64,000 nucleotides of DNA, taken from assembly GCF_003853705.1 (NCBI RefSeq), contig NZ_QTQI01000001.1, forward strand, positions 558,001 to 622,000, in the 5' to 3' direction. The notes under the pieces are model-generated. The model made no database searches and was not told the origin of the DNA. It saw only the letters and a list, made by a program, of their open reading frames with translations. Every line of letters begins with the position of its first letter. The first letter of the stretch is position 1. The stretch is from Burkholderia sp. Bp8992. GTDB lineage: Bacteria > Pseudomonadota > Gammaproteobacteria > Burkholderiales > Burkholderiaceae. Below are positions 23,476 to 32,716 of this stretch, piece by piece. Position numbers and translations under genes: made by a program.

Positions 23476-26442
23476 CTACTTGCCGACGCTGTTATCGAGG
23501 CGGCTCGCCGTTGCCGTCCGGCTGATTCGCACCGCGGACGCGTCGTCGGGAAAATGCGCGAGTCGTGCCGCCAGCGCCCGATCGAAGCCGGGTGTCGTTC
23601 TCGCGAGATCCAGCCAATTCCGCAGATAGGGAGAGTCCGGCGCATCGTATCGCACGTGCGACAGCACCATCGCCGCCGCCGCGTTGCCACCGGCGGCGCG
23701 CACCAGGGTCTCGGGTGCGACGACATTGCCTGCGTCCAGCACGGTGCGCGTCGTGCCGCCGTCCTTCGTGCGAATGCTGGCCGGCGGCCGGGTAAAGACG
23801 TAGTCGGCCGAAGCGGGCTGCCATCGCAGCGGCGCGAGCCAGTGCGGCGGCGGCGCGGCTGCGCTGCCGTAGGCGGCCGTCCACAGGCGCAGCGGCGCAG
23901 CGGCGGCGACGGTGTAGACGAACCGCGCATGCAGAAAACCGAGCGGCGCATCGAACGACTCGATCGGCTCGCCATCGGAAGTCGCGCTGACGATACGGAT
24001 ATCGCGGCCGCCGTGAACGGTCACGTCGGCTGACGCACCCGGTTGCAGTTCGACGTGCCGTCCGTCGATCGTCGCGGACACGGTGCGCGCGAGGCCGTTG
24101 TACACGGAGACGGTGACGCGGCCTTGCATCCAGCCGAACACGAGCACGGATCCGACGATTCCGAGTGCCACGGCCGCGCGCGCAATCCCGGGAAGCACGC
24201 CGCTGGCCGTGCCGAAGCGCTCGCGAAAGGTCGGCTGGTCGACGTGCAGCACGCGCTCGGTGCCGACGACCAGCGTGTCGTACGCGGCCGGAACGGATGG
24301 CGCCGGCGGCGGCGCATCCGTCGCCGGTGCGCCGGAACCCGCATGGGCGGCGGCGACGATCGCTTCCGCGCGTAGCAGTTCGTCGAGCGTGGCGCGGCGC
24401 AACGCGGAAAGTTGACCGGCCGCATGCTTGACCCAGCCGCCGGCGGCACGCAGCCAGTCGTCTATGTTGCTTCGTACAGGCTCGCCGAGCGCGAAATACC
24501 CGAGCGCGTCGGGCCAGGTGTCGATGCCGAGCGCGTCCAGCACGGGCGCGCCCGGGCGTACATCCTCCGCATGGTGGAAGACTTGTGCCAATGCACGCTG
24601 CAGCTGCTCGGCCGCGCGGACGATATGGCCGATGCCGTGCTCGGTGATCGTCCCGCCTGCCGTGGCGCGCTGCCGCCACAGCGACAGATGCGCGTGAGCG
24701 TCGCGCACATTCGCTTCGGTGTGCTCCGCATAGTGAAGCAGGCTCAGCAAGCCTTCGAGATACGCGCGCCATGCGGGCGACAGCGTGTCGGCGGCGGCCA
24801 GGTGGGCGCTGCGTACCGCCTTCAGCACCGCATGCAGGCGGCCGCGGGCGATGGATCGCTCGGCATCGACCGCATCGATCGCGCCGGGCAACTCGGCGCG
24901 CCGGAGTACCCGGCCGCGGTGGCGGATGACCCCGTCGATCGCTTGATAGCGCCCGTCGCGCAGCGAGCAAAGCAGCGCATGCTCGCGATCGAGCTTGCGC
25001 AGCCGCTCGAGGTCGTGGCCGATGGTGGCAGCGTACAGCGTGTCGGTATCGAGCGGACCGACGCGAGTAACGCGCTCCGTCAACGACTGCACGGACCGCG
25101 CGTGCCGGGTAGCCGGGAAACCCATGTAGATGCCGCGATATTGCGGCCCAAGATGTTCCTGCACGAAATGTTCGTCCAGTTGCCGCAGCGAAACGTCGGG
25201 ATCCACCGGCGCGTGTCCGGTGTCGCCGACCAGCGCGGCCGTCAGGTGCTCGCGCAGGCTGGGCGCGTCGTCGAACAGGAGCCACGCGCTGCGTTCGTCC
25301 ACGGGCGCGGCGAGATACGTGCGTTTCGCGTTTTCCTCCCGTTCGTGATTCTGCGGGTGCGTGGCCCACATGCGCGGCGGCTGCGCGATTTCCCGGTCGA
25401 ACACGCGGAATGCGTCGGCTGCGTCCGCCGGCACCTGCGGGCGCTGGCCGTAAGCCGGATCGTTGTAGATGCGGCCGAGGCGATCGGCAAAAGCCAGCTG
25501 CACGACGAATGCATCGCGCGGCGGCCGGCCGTTGGCGACTTCTCCACGCAGCAGGCCCAATGTGCGGTCCCATGCGTCGTCCGCAATCTGCAACCGGTGC
25601 AACGCATGCACGATGGCATCGCTGCCGGTCAGCGACACGGCGACCAGGTCGGCTTGCATCTCCATTTCACGCGACAGCGCACGTTGCGCGACGACAACCA
25701 GGCGGAACGCCATGTCGATGATCGATCGCAATGCCCAGACGGCGAGACCGAGCAGCCAGCCGATCCACGAGATGCGCACGTCCACGTTCGACAGGCGGTG
25801 CAGCACGCGGTCGAGGAGGTCGCGCTGCGCCACGATATGGACGGCGATCTGCTGCGCGGTGTAGACCCATCGGCCCAGCGCCATCGACCGCTGCGCGAAA
25901 TGCCCGAACTCATGCGCACACACCGCCTTGAATTCAGTGAGATTGAGCATGTTGACGAGCGCGAGCCCGATCTCCAGATGCTTGAGCGAAGGCCGAACCA
26001 GATTCAGCAGCGACAGGTCGTAGAACACGGCCGCATTGACCCGCGCACTGACGAACACCTTGTTCGGGGGCGGCGCGCCGGCGTCTTCCGCGATACGTTC
26101 GAGGAATGCGAACAGCCGCGGCTGCTGTGCGCGCGTCAATTCAACGCGGCCCGTACTCTCGTCTTTCCGGACGAAGAAGAGCGCCTTGGCCAGGAATACC
26201 GCCAGGAACAGGCTGCCGCCGCACGAGAGCCATTCGGGCAACCCGGCCGACCCGCCATCCAGCGCGAGCCGCAGTGCACCGGTGATTGCCGAGAAGGCGA
26301 ACCACGCGGTCAGCGCGAAATACAGCAGGATGAACAGCACGAGGCCCGCGACCGCCAGCCACACGTTGCGGCGATACGCGGTGCTCGCGCGCGTGAGTCC
26401 GGCCGGCACGTCGCGTGGCCCGGCGGGGTAAAGAGTGACCAT
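23476..26442 (-). CDS. Large membrane-anchored M48-family metallopeptidase
   Basis: A 988-residue protein, far longer than HtpX-type M48 peptidases (about 300). Two transmembrane helices lie near residues 28-54 and 70-91. The zinc motif His-Glu-Phe-Gly-His is at 177-181, and the third ligand Glu261 is in Glu-Met-Gln-Ala-Asp. More hydrophobic helices lie near 226-252 and, much later, just before the C-terminal third (Val-Ala-Leu-Gly-Ile-Val-Gly-Ser-Val-Leu-Val-Phe). The last 250 residues are beta-rich and would be on the far side of the membrane. All catalytic residues are present. It is divergent from a zinc-ribbon membrane protein gene. Substrates are unknown. Confidence 0.82.
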   Translation of the reverse strand: MVTLYPAGPRDVPAGLTRASTAYRRNVWLAVAGLVLFILLYFALTAWFAFSAITGALRLALDGGSAGLPEWLSCGGSLFLAVFLAKALFFVRKDESTGRVELTRAQQPRLFAFLERIAEDAGAPPPNKVFVSARVNAAVFYDLSLLNLVRPSLKHLEIGLALVNMLNLTEFKAVCAHEFGHFAQRSMALGRWVYTAQQIAVHIVAQRDLLDRVLHRLSNVDVRISWIGWLLGLAVWALRSIIDMAFRLVVVAQRALSREMEMQADLVAVSLTGSDAIVHALHRLQIADDAWDRTLGLLRGEVANGRPPRDAFVVQLAFADRLGRIYNDPAYGQRPQVPADAADAFRVFDREIAQPPRMWATHPQNHEREENAKRTYLAAPVDERSAWLLFDDAPSLREHLTAALVGDTGHAPVDPDVSLRQLDEHFVQEHLGPQYRGIYMGFPATRHARSVQSLTERVTRVGPLDTDTLYAATIGHDLERLRKLDREHALLCSLRDGRYQAIDGVIRHRGRVLRRAELPGAIDAVDAERSIARGRLHAVLKAVRSAHLAAADTLSPAWRAYLEGLLSLLHYAEHTEANVRDAHAHLSLWRQRATAGGTITEHGIGHIVRAAEQLQRALAQVFHHAEDVRPGAPVLDALGIDTWPDALGYFALGEPVRSNIDDWLRAAGGWVKHAAGQLSALRRATLDELLRAEAIVAAAHAGSGAPATDAPPPAPSVPAAYDTLVVGTERVLHVDQPTFRERFGTASGVLPGIARAAVALGIVGSVLVFGWMQGRVTVSVYNGLARTVSATIDGRHVELQPGASADVTVHGGRDIRIVSATSDGEPIESFDAPLGFLHARFVYTVAAAAPLRLWTAAYGSAAAPPPHWLAPLRWQPASADYVFTRPPASIRTKDGGTTRTVLDAGNVVAPETLVRAAGGNAAAAMVLSHVRYDAPDSPYLRNWLDLARTTPGFDRALAARLAHFPDDASAVRISRTATASRLDNSVGK

Positions 26443-26744
26443 CGTGTTATCGACCCATGAGCGTAAGCAGCGCGTCTGTCGCGCGATTAGGACATCGGAC
26501 TGTGACAGCCGATCGATCGTGCCGGCATGGCGTTTCCTGGAATCGCGAGGCCTTCGAAGGCGAAATGAAAACCGGATGAAAGCATTCGCGCCGCGTTGCG
26601 TATTCGAAACGCCCGACCGGCAAAAATCGCCACCCACCGAAAAAAAAGATCAGGCAGAATAAGCCGCCGTGTCGTTTCGGACTGGCAAACAAATATCAAT
26701 GAAACGCGCATGCCGGAGCGTATTCCGGAATTCGGGGGAATGCC
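26443..26744. other. Divergent intergenic region with a 12-bp palindrome
   Basis: These 302 bases separate the leftward M48 gene from the rightward zinc-ribbon gene. The region is AT-richer than its surroundings, with an A-run near 26640-26647, so it probably carries promoters for both genes. A perfect palindrome GCCTTCGAAGGC lies at 26550-26561. No coding frame here looks real. Confidence 0.5.
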
Positions 26745-27539
26745 ATGTTCGTCTTCTGGGGGCGGAAGTTAGTCTATCGCAAGCAAGGCTACGTAGCGGA
26801 CTTCTGTCCGATCTGCCGAACGCCGCGTACGTTCGAATTGCAGCGGGTCGGCTCCGCCGGTCATGTCTACAACATCTCGGTTGGGGAAGGGCGGCTGGTC
26901 GGATATCAGCGAACTTGCCAGACTTGCCGAACGCCGGTCAAGAGCGAGCTGTCCACCTATGCGAGCGTGTCGCCGAAGGCCGCGCCGCTGCCGGAGCTGA
27001 CCGCGCAGACCTTTCCGAATCTGGAATCGGCATGGAGAGACCGGCTCGTTCTCGAAGAGCGGGTACGCACCGCGCTCCCATCGCTGCAGCCCGACGAGCG
27101 ACAGACGCTGATTCGCGATCCGTTCGTTGTGCTATCGACGAAGGTCGAACGCTATTTCGCATCGAGCCGGGTCAACTGGCGAGACATACTCGCGATATTC
27201 GTCGCCTTCGCCGTCGCGATCGTAGGGTCCGTGACGGTCGGCATGGTCGCACCGGACGCGACGAACTACGGCATCTATTTCTTCATCGCGCTTGGCATAT
27301 TGATCGTTGTCATGCAGATCAAGGCGACGGGGCGTCGTTATATGGTCAAGCAGATTGTCCCGCCGCTCGCGTCTGCGCTTGCGCCATTGCAGCCGACCCG
27401 GGAGGAAATCGATTCGGCGTTTCGCGAACTGGGTCTTTCGCAGCCGCGGATGGCGCGCAAGCTGCCGATCGAGGCGTTGATGTCGAGCCTGTCCGGCAAG
27501 CATGCTGCGGGGCTCGGCGACGCGGGTGCCGGCCGCTGA
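26745..27539 (+). CDS. Membrane protein with N-terminal zinc ribbon, unknown function
   Basis: A 264-residue protein I cannot assign. It begins with two CxxC pairs (Cys-Pro-Ile-Cys near 21-24 and Cys-Gln-Thr-Cys near 58-61) that would form a zinc ribbon. A helical, charged middle follows, then two transmembrane helices at about 146-168 and 175-190, and a soluble C-terminal tail. The ATG at 26745 has a GGGGGAA ribosome site. It is divergent from the large M48 peptidase, which suggests a shared role in membrane protein turnover or stress response, but this rests on position only. Confidence 0.65.
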   Translation: MFVFWGRKLVYRKQGYVADFCPICRTPRTFELQRVGSAGHVYNISVGEGRLVGYQRTCQTCRTPVKSELSTYASVSPKAAPLPELTAQTFPNLESAWRDRLVLEERVRTALPSLQPDERQTLIRDPFVVLSTKVERYFASSRVNWRDILAIFVAFAVAIVGSVTVGMVAPDATNYGIYFFIALGILIVVMQIKATGRRYMVKQIVPPLASALAPLQPTREEIDSAFRELGLSQPRMARKLPIEALMSSLSGKHAAGLGDAGAGR

Positions 27540-27686
27540 GGTAACCGTACGCGCCTGACGGCGATTGAAAGCAAACAGCAAGCCATCTGGTTCACCGGCC
27601 GCGAAGCACAAATATTTCGCAGTCCCGCGACGGATTTCCCGGCGCTCCCGCGTTGAACGTGGGTACGCACCGCGAGAGAGCCCGTC

Positions 27687-29081
27687 ATGGATCACCCGAA
27701 CGACATCACGCCGGCCGCGATCGCGCTGAACCGCTTCGGTCTCGGCGCGCGGGCCGACGAAGCGCCGCCAGCAGACCCGAAGGCGGCACTCGTCGCGCAA
27801 TTCGATCGTTACGACGCACGGCCCGCCGCGTGGGCCGGCGAGCCCGATGCGGTGGCGCTCGCCACGCGTTTCGCGAATGCACGCAACGCGATGACGGGCG
27901 ACGACGCGGCCGCGAAGCGTGCGATCGGGCAATCGATCCGGCGCGACGGCTACGACGCCTATCGCAGTGCCGTCGCCGCCCGCATGAACAGCGCGCTGAA
28001 CACGCCCGCGCCGTTCGTCGAGCGTCTCGTGCATTTCTGGGCGAACCATTTCGCGGTCTCGGTCGACAAGGGGCAGGTGGCTGCCTATGCGGGCGCGTTC
28101 GAACGCGACGCGATCCGACCGCACGTGCTCGGCCGCTTCGAGGACATGCTCGTCGCCGTCGAGCGGCATCCCGCGATGCAGGTGTTCCTCGACCAGGCAC
28201 GCTCGGCCGGCCCCGACAGCCCGGCCGCGTTGCGCGCCGAAGCGCGCAATCCTTCGGCAAAGCGCGGGCTCAACGAGAACCTCGCGCGCGAAATCATGGA
28301 GCTGCACACGCTCGGCGTGCGCACCGGATACACGCAAGCCGACGTGACGGAATTCGCGCGCGCGCTGACCGGCTGGAGCATCGCCGGCGGCCGCGGCCCG
28401 CAGCCGGGCGATGCCGCTCCCGGTGCATTCGTGTTCCGCCCGAAGCTGCACGAACCGGGCACGCGCACGGTGATGGGACGCACCTACGACCAGACGGGCG
28501 AAGCGCAGGCGCGCGCGATCCTGCACGACCTCGCGCACTCGGACGCAACGGGCCGGCACATCGCGTTCCAGCTCGCACGTCATTTCGTCGCCGACAATCC
28601 GCCGCCCGCGCTGACCGACCGGCTGGCCCGCGCCTTCGATGCGAGCGGCGGCGACCTGCCGACCGTCTATCGCGCGCTCGTCGATGCGCCCGACGCGTGG
28701 TCGCCGGTCAACCGCAAGTTCAAGACGCCGTGGGAGTGGGCCGTATCGTCGCTGCGCGGGCTCGGCTGGAGTGATACGGGCGACCTGAAGGCCGCGCCGC
28801 TGCTCGCTCAGCTCGGCCAGCCGGTGTGGCGGCCGGGCTCGCCGGCCGGCTACGACGATGTCGACGCGAGCTGGGCTGCGCCCGACGCGCTCGTGCGCCG
28901 CGTCGAGATTGCACAGCGGCTGGCCGCGCGCACGGGCGACCGCCTCGATCCGCGCACGCTCGGCAACACGCTGCTGGCCGGTTCGATGAGCGCGGCGACC
29001 GCGACTGCGCTGTCGCGTGCCGAAAGCGCGACCACGTCGCTCGCGCTGCTGCTCGTTTCGCCCGATTTCCAACGGAGATGA
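27687..29081 (+). CDS. DUF1800 family protein
   Basis: A 464-residue helical protein of the DUF1800 family. The N terminus reads Ala-Ile-Ala-Leu-Asn-Arg-Phe-Gly-Leu-Gly-Ala-Arg. Family motifs Phe-Trp-x-Asn-His-Phe (around 112-117) and Asn-Glu-Asn-Leu-Ala-Arg-Glu-Ile-Met-Glu-Leu-His-Thr-Leu-Gly-Val (around 195-210) are clear. DUF1800 genes are nearly always followed by a DUF1501 gene, as here, and the pair is thought to act in the envelope; the biochemical role is not known. No obvious signal peptide is seen. GAGAG precedes the ATG. Confidence 0.88.
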   Translation: MDHPNDITPAAIALNRFGLGARADEAPPADPKAALVAQFDRYDARPAAWAGEPDAVALATRFANARNAMTGDDAAAKRAIGQSIRRDGYDAYRSAVAARMNSALNTPAPFVERLVHFWANHFAVSVDKGQVAAYAGAFERDAIRPHVLGRFEDMLVAVERHPAMQVFLDQARSAGPDSPAALRAEARNPSAKRGLNENLAREIMELHTLGVRTGYTQADVTEFARALTGWSIAGGRGPQPGDAAPGAFVFRPKLHEPGTRTVMGRTYDQTGEAQARAILHDLAHSDATGRHIAFQLARHFVADNPPPALTDRLARAFDASGGDLPTVYRALVDAPDAWSPVNRKFKTPWEWAVSSLRGLGWSDTGDLKAAPLLAQLGQPVWRPGSPAGYDDVDASWAAPDALVRRVEIAQRLAARTGDRLDPRTLGNTLLAGSMSAATATALSRAESATTSLALLLVSPDFQRR

Positions 29082-29083
29082 CC

Positions 29084-30241
29084 ATGGCCCTGTCACGCCG
29101 ACAATTCCTGAGCGTTGCCGCCGCGGGTGCGGGCGCGATCCTCGTCGCGCCGCGGATCGTGTTCGCGAACGTCGCGACCGACCGGCGCTTCGTGTTCGTG
29201 ATCCAGCGCGGCGCGGCCGACGGCCTGAACATCGTCGTCCCGTATGCGGAACCCGCGTATGCGTCGCTGCGCGGCCCGCTCGCGATCGACACGGCGGCCG
29301 CGACGCGGCTCGACGGCACGTTCGCGCTGCATCCGTCGCTCGCGCAAACCGCGCAGCTGTATCGCGACGGGCAGGCGCTGTTCGTTCATGCAATCGCGTC
29401 GCCGTATCGCGACCGCTCGCATTTCGACGGCCAGAACGTGCTCGAAACGGGCGGCCGCGCGCCATACCAGGTGAAGGACGGCTGGCTGAACCGGCTCGCC
29501 GCGCTGCTGCCGGCGACACGCGAAAACGCGATCGCGTTCGCGCCGACCGTGCCGCTCGCGTTGCGCGGCGCCGTGCAGGCCGCGTCGTATGCGCCGTCCG
29601 GTTTGCCGGCCGCGCCGGACGACCTGCTCGCGCGCGTGTCGTCGCTCTACGAGGCCGACGCACAGCTCGGCCCGCTGTGGCAGTCGGCGATGGATGCGCG
29701 CGGCCTCGCCGGCGACGCGCATGCGCGCCAGGACCCGACCGGCGTCGGCAAGCTCGCGGCGACGTTCCTCGCGCGCGACGACGGCCCGCGGATCGCGATG
29801 ATCGAGACAGGCGGCTGGGACACGCACAGCGCGCAGAACGCGCGGCTCGCGAACCAGTTGAAGGCGCTCGACACGATGCTCGCCGCGCTGCGCGACGGCC
29901 TCGGGCCCGCCTGGCAGCAGACCACGGTGCTGGTCGCGACCGAGTTCGGCCGCACGGCGGCCGCGAACGGCACGGGCGGCACCGACCACGGACAGGCGTC
30001 GGTCGCGATGCTCGCAGGCGGCGCGGTGGCCGGCGGCCGCGTGATCGCCGACTGGCCGGGGCTGCGGCCGGGCGACCTGTACGAAGGGCGCGACCTGAAG
30101 CCGACTGCGTCGCTCGACGCGCTGATCTCGGGCGCAGCGGCCGAAAGCCTGCGGCTCGATCCGCGCCGCACGGCAGCCGCATTGTTCGCGGAAAGCGGCA
30201 CGACGCGGCCGCTGAGCGGCCTGATTCGCGGGGCCGCGTGA
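29084..30241 (+). CDS. DUF1501 family Tat-exported protein
   Basis: A 385-residue protein with a Tat signal (Leu-Ser-Arg-Arg-Gln-Phe-Leu-Ser, residues 3-10) and a hydrophobic segment ending Val-Phe-Ala. The fold is sulfatase/alkaline-phosphatase-like by family: Arg-Gly-Ala-Ala-Asp-Gly-Leu near the start, Asp-Arg-Ser-His-Phe-Asp-Gly, Gly-Gly-Trp-Asp-Thr-His, Glu-Phe-Gly-Arg-Thr and a Gly-Thr-Asp-His-Gly motif. It begins two bases after the DUF1800 stop, with GGAG six bases upstream; an ATG at 29078 overlaps that stop and is less likely. The two genes form an operon. Confidence 0.87.
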   Translation: MALSRRQFLSVAAAGAGAILVAPRIVFANVATDRRFVFVIQRGAADGLNIVVPYAEPAYASLRGPLAIDTAAATRLDGTFALHPSLAQTAQLYRDGQALFVHAIASPYRDRSHFDGQNVLETGGRAPYQVKDGWLNRLAALLPATRENAIAFAPTVPLALRGAVQAASYAPSGLPAAPDDLLARVSSLYEADAQLGPLWQSAMDARGLAGDAHARQDPTGVGKLAATFLARDDGPRIAMIETGGWDTHSAQNARLANQLKALDTMLAALRDGLGPAWQQTTVLVATEFGRTAAANGTGGTDHGQASVAMLAGGAVAGGRVIADWPGLRPGDLYEGRDLKPTASLDALISGAAAESLRLDPRRTAAALFAESGTTRPLSGLIRGAA

Positions 30242-30258
30242 CGCGGCGCATGCCGCGT
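30241..30258 (+). terminator. Short hairpin after the DUF1800-DUF1501 operon
   Basis: ACGCGGC-GCAT-GCCGCGT forms a 7-bp stem at the DUF1501 stop codon, followed by only TTC. It may end or pause the operon transcript. Confidence 0.3.
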
Positions 30259-30305
30259 TCGTGCTGTCGACCGATTACACGATTACACAACAGGGAGAAT
30301 TGACG

Positions 30306-30524
30306 ATGAAGATGCGATCCGTTTCGCTTGCGGTGCTGGTGAGCGCGAGTTCCGTGCTGATGTCCGCCTGCGTGGTCGAACCCGTGCGGCCGCCGCAGCC
30401 GGCGCCGCTCGTCGAGGTGGCACCGCCGCCGCCTGCACCGGGCTATCGCTGGGCCAAGGGGCATTACCGGTGGGCAGGCAATCACTGGGCGTGGGTGCCG
30501 GGGCACTGGGTGGCGGTGTACTGA
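30306..30524 (+). CDS. Small YXWGXW-type lipoprotein
   Basis: A 72-residue lipoprotein. A signal peptide ends in a lipobox Leu-Met-Ser-Ala-Cys. A Pro-rich spacer follows, then Tyr-Arg-Trp-Ala-Lys-Gly-His-Tyr and Trp-Val-Pro-Gly-His-Trp repeats like those in the protein at 21209-21508. GGGAG sits eight to nine bases before the ATG at 30306. It is probably anchored to an envelope membrane; function unknown. Confidence 0.78.
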   Translation: MKMRSVSLAVLVSASSVLMSACVVEPVRPPQPAPLVEVAPPPPAPGYRWAKGHYRWAGNHWAWVPGHWVAVY

Positions 30525-30558
30525 GCGGGCGTGACGTGCCTGACGGTGCGGATAGCGG

Positions 30559-31752
30559 CTACCACCCGATCCGGTGCTTCTCCTCCGTTTCGCGATGCCG
30601 CCAGTCGTCGTCCGCGTGCAGGTACTGGCTCGTCGTCGTCAGCGACACATGGCCGAGATTGTCGCGCACGAGCCGCAGGTCGACGCGGCCGTCGGCCATG
30701 TGCGAGCCTGCGCTGTGGCGCAGCCAGTGCGCGGACGCCTGTTCGAGCACGCGTGCCTGCTGGTCGCCGGCTTCGCCGTTCGCGCGCAGCCGGTCGGCCG
30801 CGTGCCGGAATACCTGCTTCACGATCCGGTGCAGCGCTGCGCGCGTGAGCGGCTTGTGCGTCCGGCCGACCGGCAGCACGAGCGGCGTGGGCTCGCCGTC
30901 CGACGGCAGCGCGGCCAGGCCATGCGCGCGCCGGTAGCGCGACAGCTCGGCCATCATCTCGTCGGTGGCCGGCACGAGCCGCTGCCGTCCGCCTTTGCCC
31001 GTCACGTCGAGCCACCAGCGGTCGTGCCCGTTCGCATCGCGCCGGCAGAAGAACTGCCCCATCGTCGTGTCGGCCGCTTCGGTGATGCGCAGCCCGCCGA
31101 GATACAGCAGCGTGAACAGCCAGCGCGCGCGATCCGCATGGAAGCACGCGCGCGCATCGTCGCGCGGCATCGCGGCGATCGCCTCCTTGACCGACTGCCA
31201 CAGCGGCTGCCCGAGATGGCGCGTGACGCGCGGCGCGGGCCGGCGCTGCCGTTGCCGCGACAACGCGAGCGGGTTGCCGGCCAGATAGCCGGCCTGCACG
31301 AGCCACGAGAACATCACGTTCAGGATCACCAGCGCCTGCCGCTGGCTGGCCGCCGACAGCGGCCCGTAGAACGGCCGCCAGCGCGGATCGTCGCGCGGAT
31401 GCTTGCGGCCGCCGTTCGCGCACCACAGGTCCGCCGGCGCGGGCGCGAGCAGGAACTGCCGGTAGACGACGAGATCCTCGTGCGTGAGCGACGACAGCGG
31501 CTTGCCGCACGCGATCACGGCCCACAGCAGCAGGCGCTCGGCTTCCTTGCGGTAGTTCTGGAACGTGGTCGGCGTATCGACGAAGCGTGCGAGCCACGCG
31601 CGCACGGCGTCGAGATCGTTGGTCGCGGCGATCTGCGGATGCGCGCTGCCGGAACGGTTGGAGCCGGTGCGTCCGTCGAGCGCAGCCGGTACGGTCAGCG
31701 TATCGATCGGCAGCGGGCGCAGCGCGGCGTCGGACGGAACGGGTGAGGGCAT
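30559..31752 (-). CDS. Tyrosine-type site-specific recombinase
   Basis: A 397-residue integrase-type protein. Residues 45-160 are a SAM-like core-binding domain. The catalytic set is complete: Arg222 (Leu-Gly-Gly-Leu-Arg-Ile-Thr-Glu-Ala), Lys253, His342-x-x-Arg345, His368 and the nucleophile Tyr377. It is longer than XerC/XerD and has a C-terminal tail of 20 charged residues. No phage, transposon or cassette array is next to it, and no tRNA or attachment site is seen. It could be a resident recombinase or a leftover of an integrated element near the edge of the steroid region. Confidence 0.83.
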   Translation of the reverse strand: MPSPVPSDAALRPLPIDTLTVPAALDGRTGSNRSGSAHPQIAATNDLDAVRAWLARFVDTPTTFQNYRKEAERLLLWAVIACGKPLSSLTHEDLVVYRQFLLAPAPADLWCANGGRKHPRDDPRWRPFYGPLSAASQRQALVILNVMFSWLVQAGYLAGNPLALSRQRQRRPAPRVTRHLGQPLWQSVKEAIAAMPRDDARACFHADRARWLFTLLYLGGLRITEAADTTMGQFFCRRDANGHDRWWLDVTGKGGRQRLVPATDEMMAELSRYRRAHGLAALPSDGEPTPLVLPVGRTHKPLTRAALHRIVKQVFRHAADRLRANGEAGDQQARVLEQASAHWLRHSAGSHMADGRVDLRLVRDNLGHVSLTTTSQYLHADDDWRHRETEEKHRIGW

Positions 31753-31850
31753 GCGAAGGGCGGCGCGTTGCGCGAACCGCACGGGCGTGGCCGGGCGGAC
31801 ACAGGCAACGAACGCGTCAAGGCGTATCGGGAAGCGCCGATGGTACACGA

Positions 31851-32606
31851 TCACCACACGGTGAAACCGCCGTCGATCGCGATCGCCTGGCCGGTGACGA
31901 AGCGTGCGGCCGGCGAGCACAGCCATAACACCGTTTCCGCGATGTCGCGCGGTTCGCCGAGCCGCGCCATCGGCGTGGCCTGCATCAGCCGCGCCATGTC
32001 GTCGCGATTGTCCGGCCGCTCGGTGATCGCCGTGTTCGCGATGCCGCCCGGACACACGGCATTCACGCGGATGCCGCGGCTCGCATAGTCGATCGCCACC
32101 GCTTTCGTGAGGCCGATAACGCCGCTTTTCGACGCCGAATACGCAGCGAGCCCGGGCCCGCTGACGAGCCCCATGATCGACGACGTATTGACGATCGCGC
32201 CACCGCCGGATTGCAGCATGTACCGGCATTCGTGCTTCAGGCACAGCCACACGCCTTTCAGGTTCACGGCGATCGTGCGGTCCCATTCGCCTTCGTCGAA
32301 CTCGGCGGCGGGGGCTCCGCGCGGTGCGATGCCCGCGTTGTTGAAGGCGAAGTCGAGGTGGCCGAACGTGGCGACCGTCGTGTCGATTGCCGCGCGCACG
32401 TCATCGTCGCGCGACACGTCGGCGCGTAGCACGATCGCCTTTGCGCCGAGGCGCTCGATTTCGTGCGCGGTGTCGTCCGCGGCGGATTCGACGGTGTCCA
32501 GCAGCGCGACCTGCGCACCGGCTTCGGCGAAGCACAGGGCGGCCTGGCGTCCGATACCGGTCGCTGCACCGGTCACGACGGCGACTTTTCCTGCGAAATG
32601 TTCCAT
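31851..32606 (-). CDS. Short-chain dehydrogenase/reductase (possible hydroxysteroid dehydrogenase)
   Basis: A 251-residue classical SDR. The cofactor motif Thr-Gly-Ala-Ala-Thr-Gly-Ile-Gly is at 12-19, Asn-Asn-Ala-Gly at 89-92, and the catalytic Ser143, Tyr156, Lys160 are in place. Asp37 after the second strand suggests NAD(H) over NADP(H). AGGAGA five bases upstream fixes the ATG at 32606. It lies 110 bases downstream of a LuxR regulator on the same strand. Given the steroid cluster 4 kb away, a 3- or 17-hydroxysteroid dehydrogenase role is a fair guess, but the sequence alone does not show substrate. Confidence 0.8.
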   Translation of the reverse strand: MEHFAGKVAVVTGAATGIGRQAALCFAEAGAQVALLDTVESAADDTAHEIERLGAKAIVLRADVSRDDDVRAAIDTTVATFGHLDFAFNNAGIAPRGAPAAEFDEGEWDRTIAVNLKGVWLCLKHECRYMLQSGGGAIVNTSSIMGLVSGPGLAAYSASKSGVIGLTKAVAIDYASRGIRVNAVCPGGIANTAITERPDNRDDMARLMQATPMARLGEPRDIAETVLWLCSPAARFVTGQAIAIDGGFTVW

Positions 32607-32716
32607 ACCTGTCTCCTGAGGCGGGGGGAGCGACAGGTTAGGCGGCACGGGCCGGTGCTTCGACGTTGAAACGGACTAGGCGGATTCGACGGCGGGCATG
32701 CTTCGCGCAGCGCCCC

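Noticed and set aside
24412-26460. 682-codon rightward frame opposite the M48 peptidase
   Set aside because: Shadow of the M48 gene; low-complexity Arg/Gln/Asp composition.
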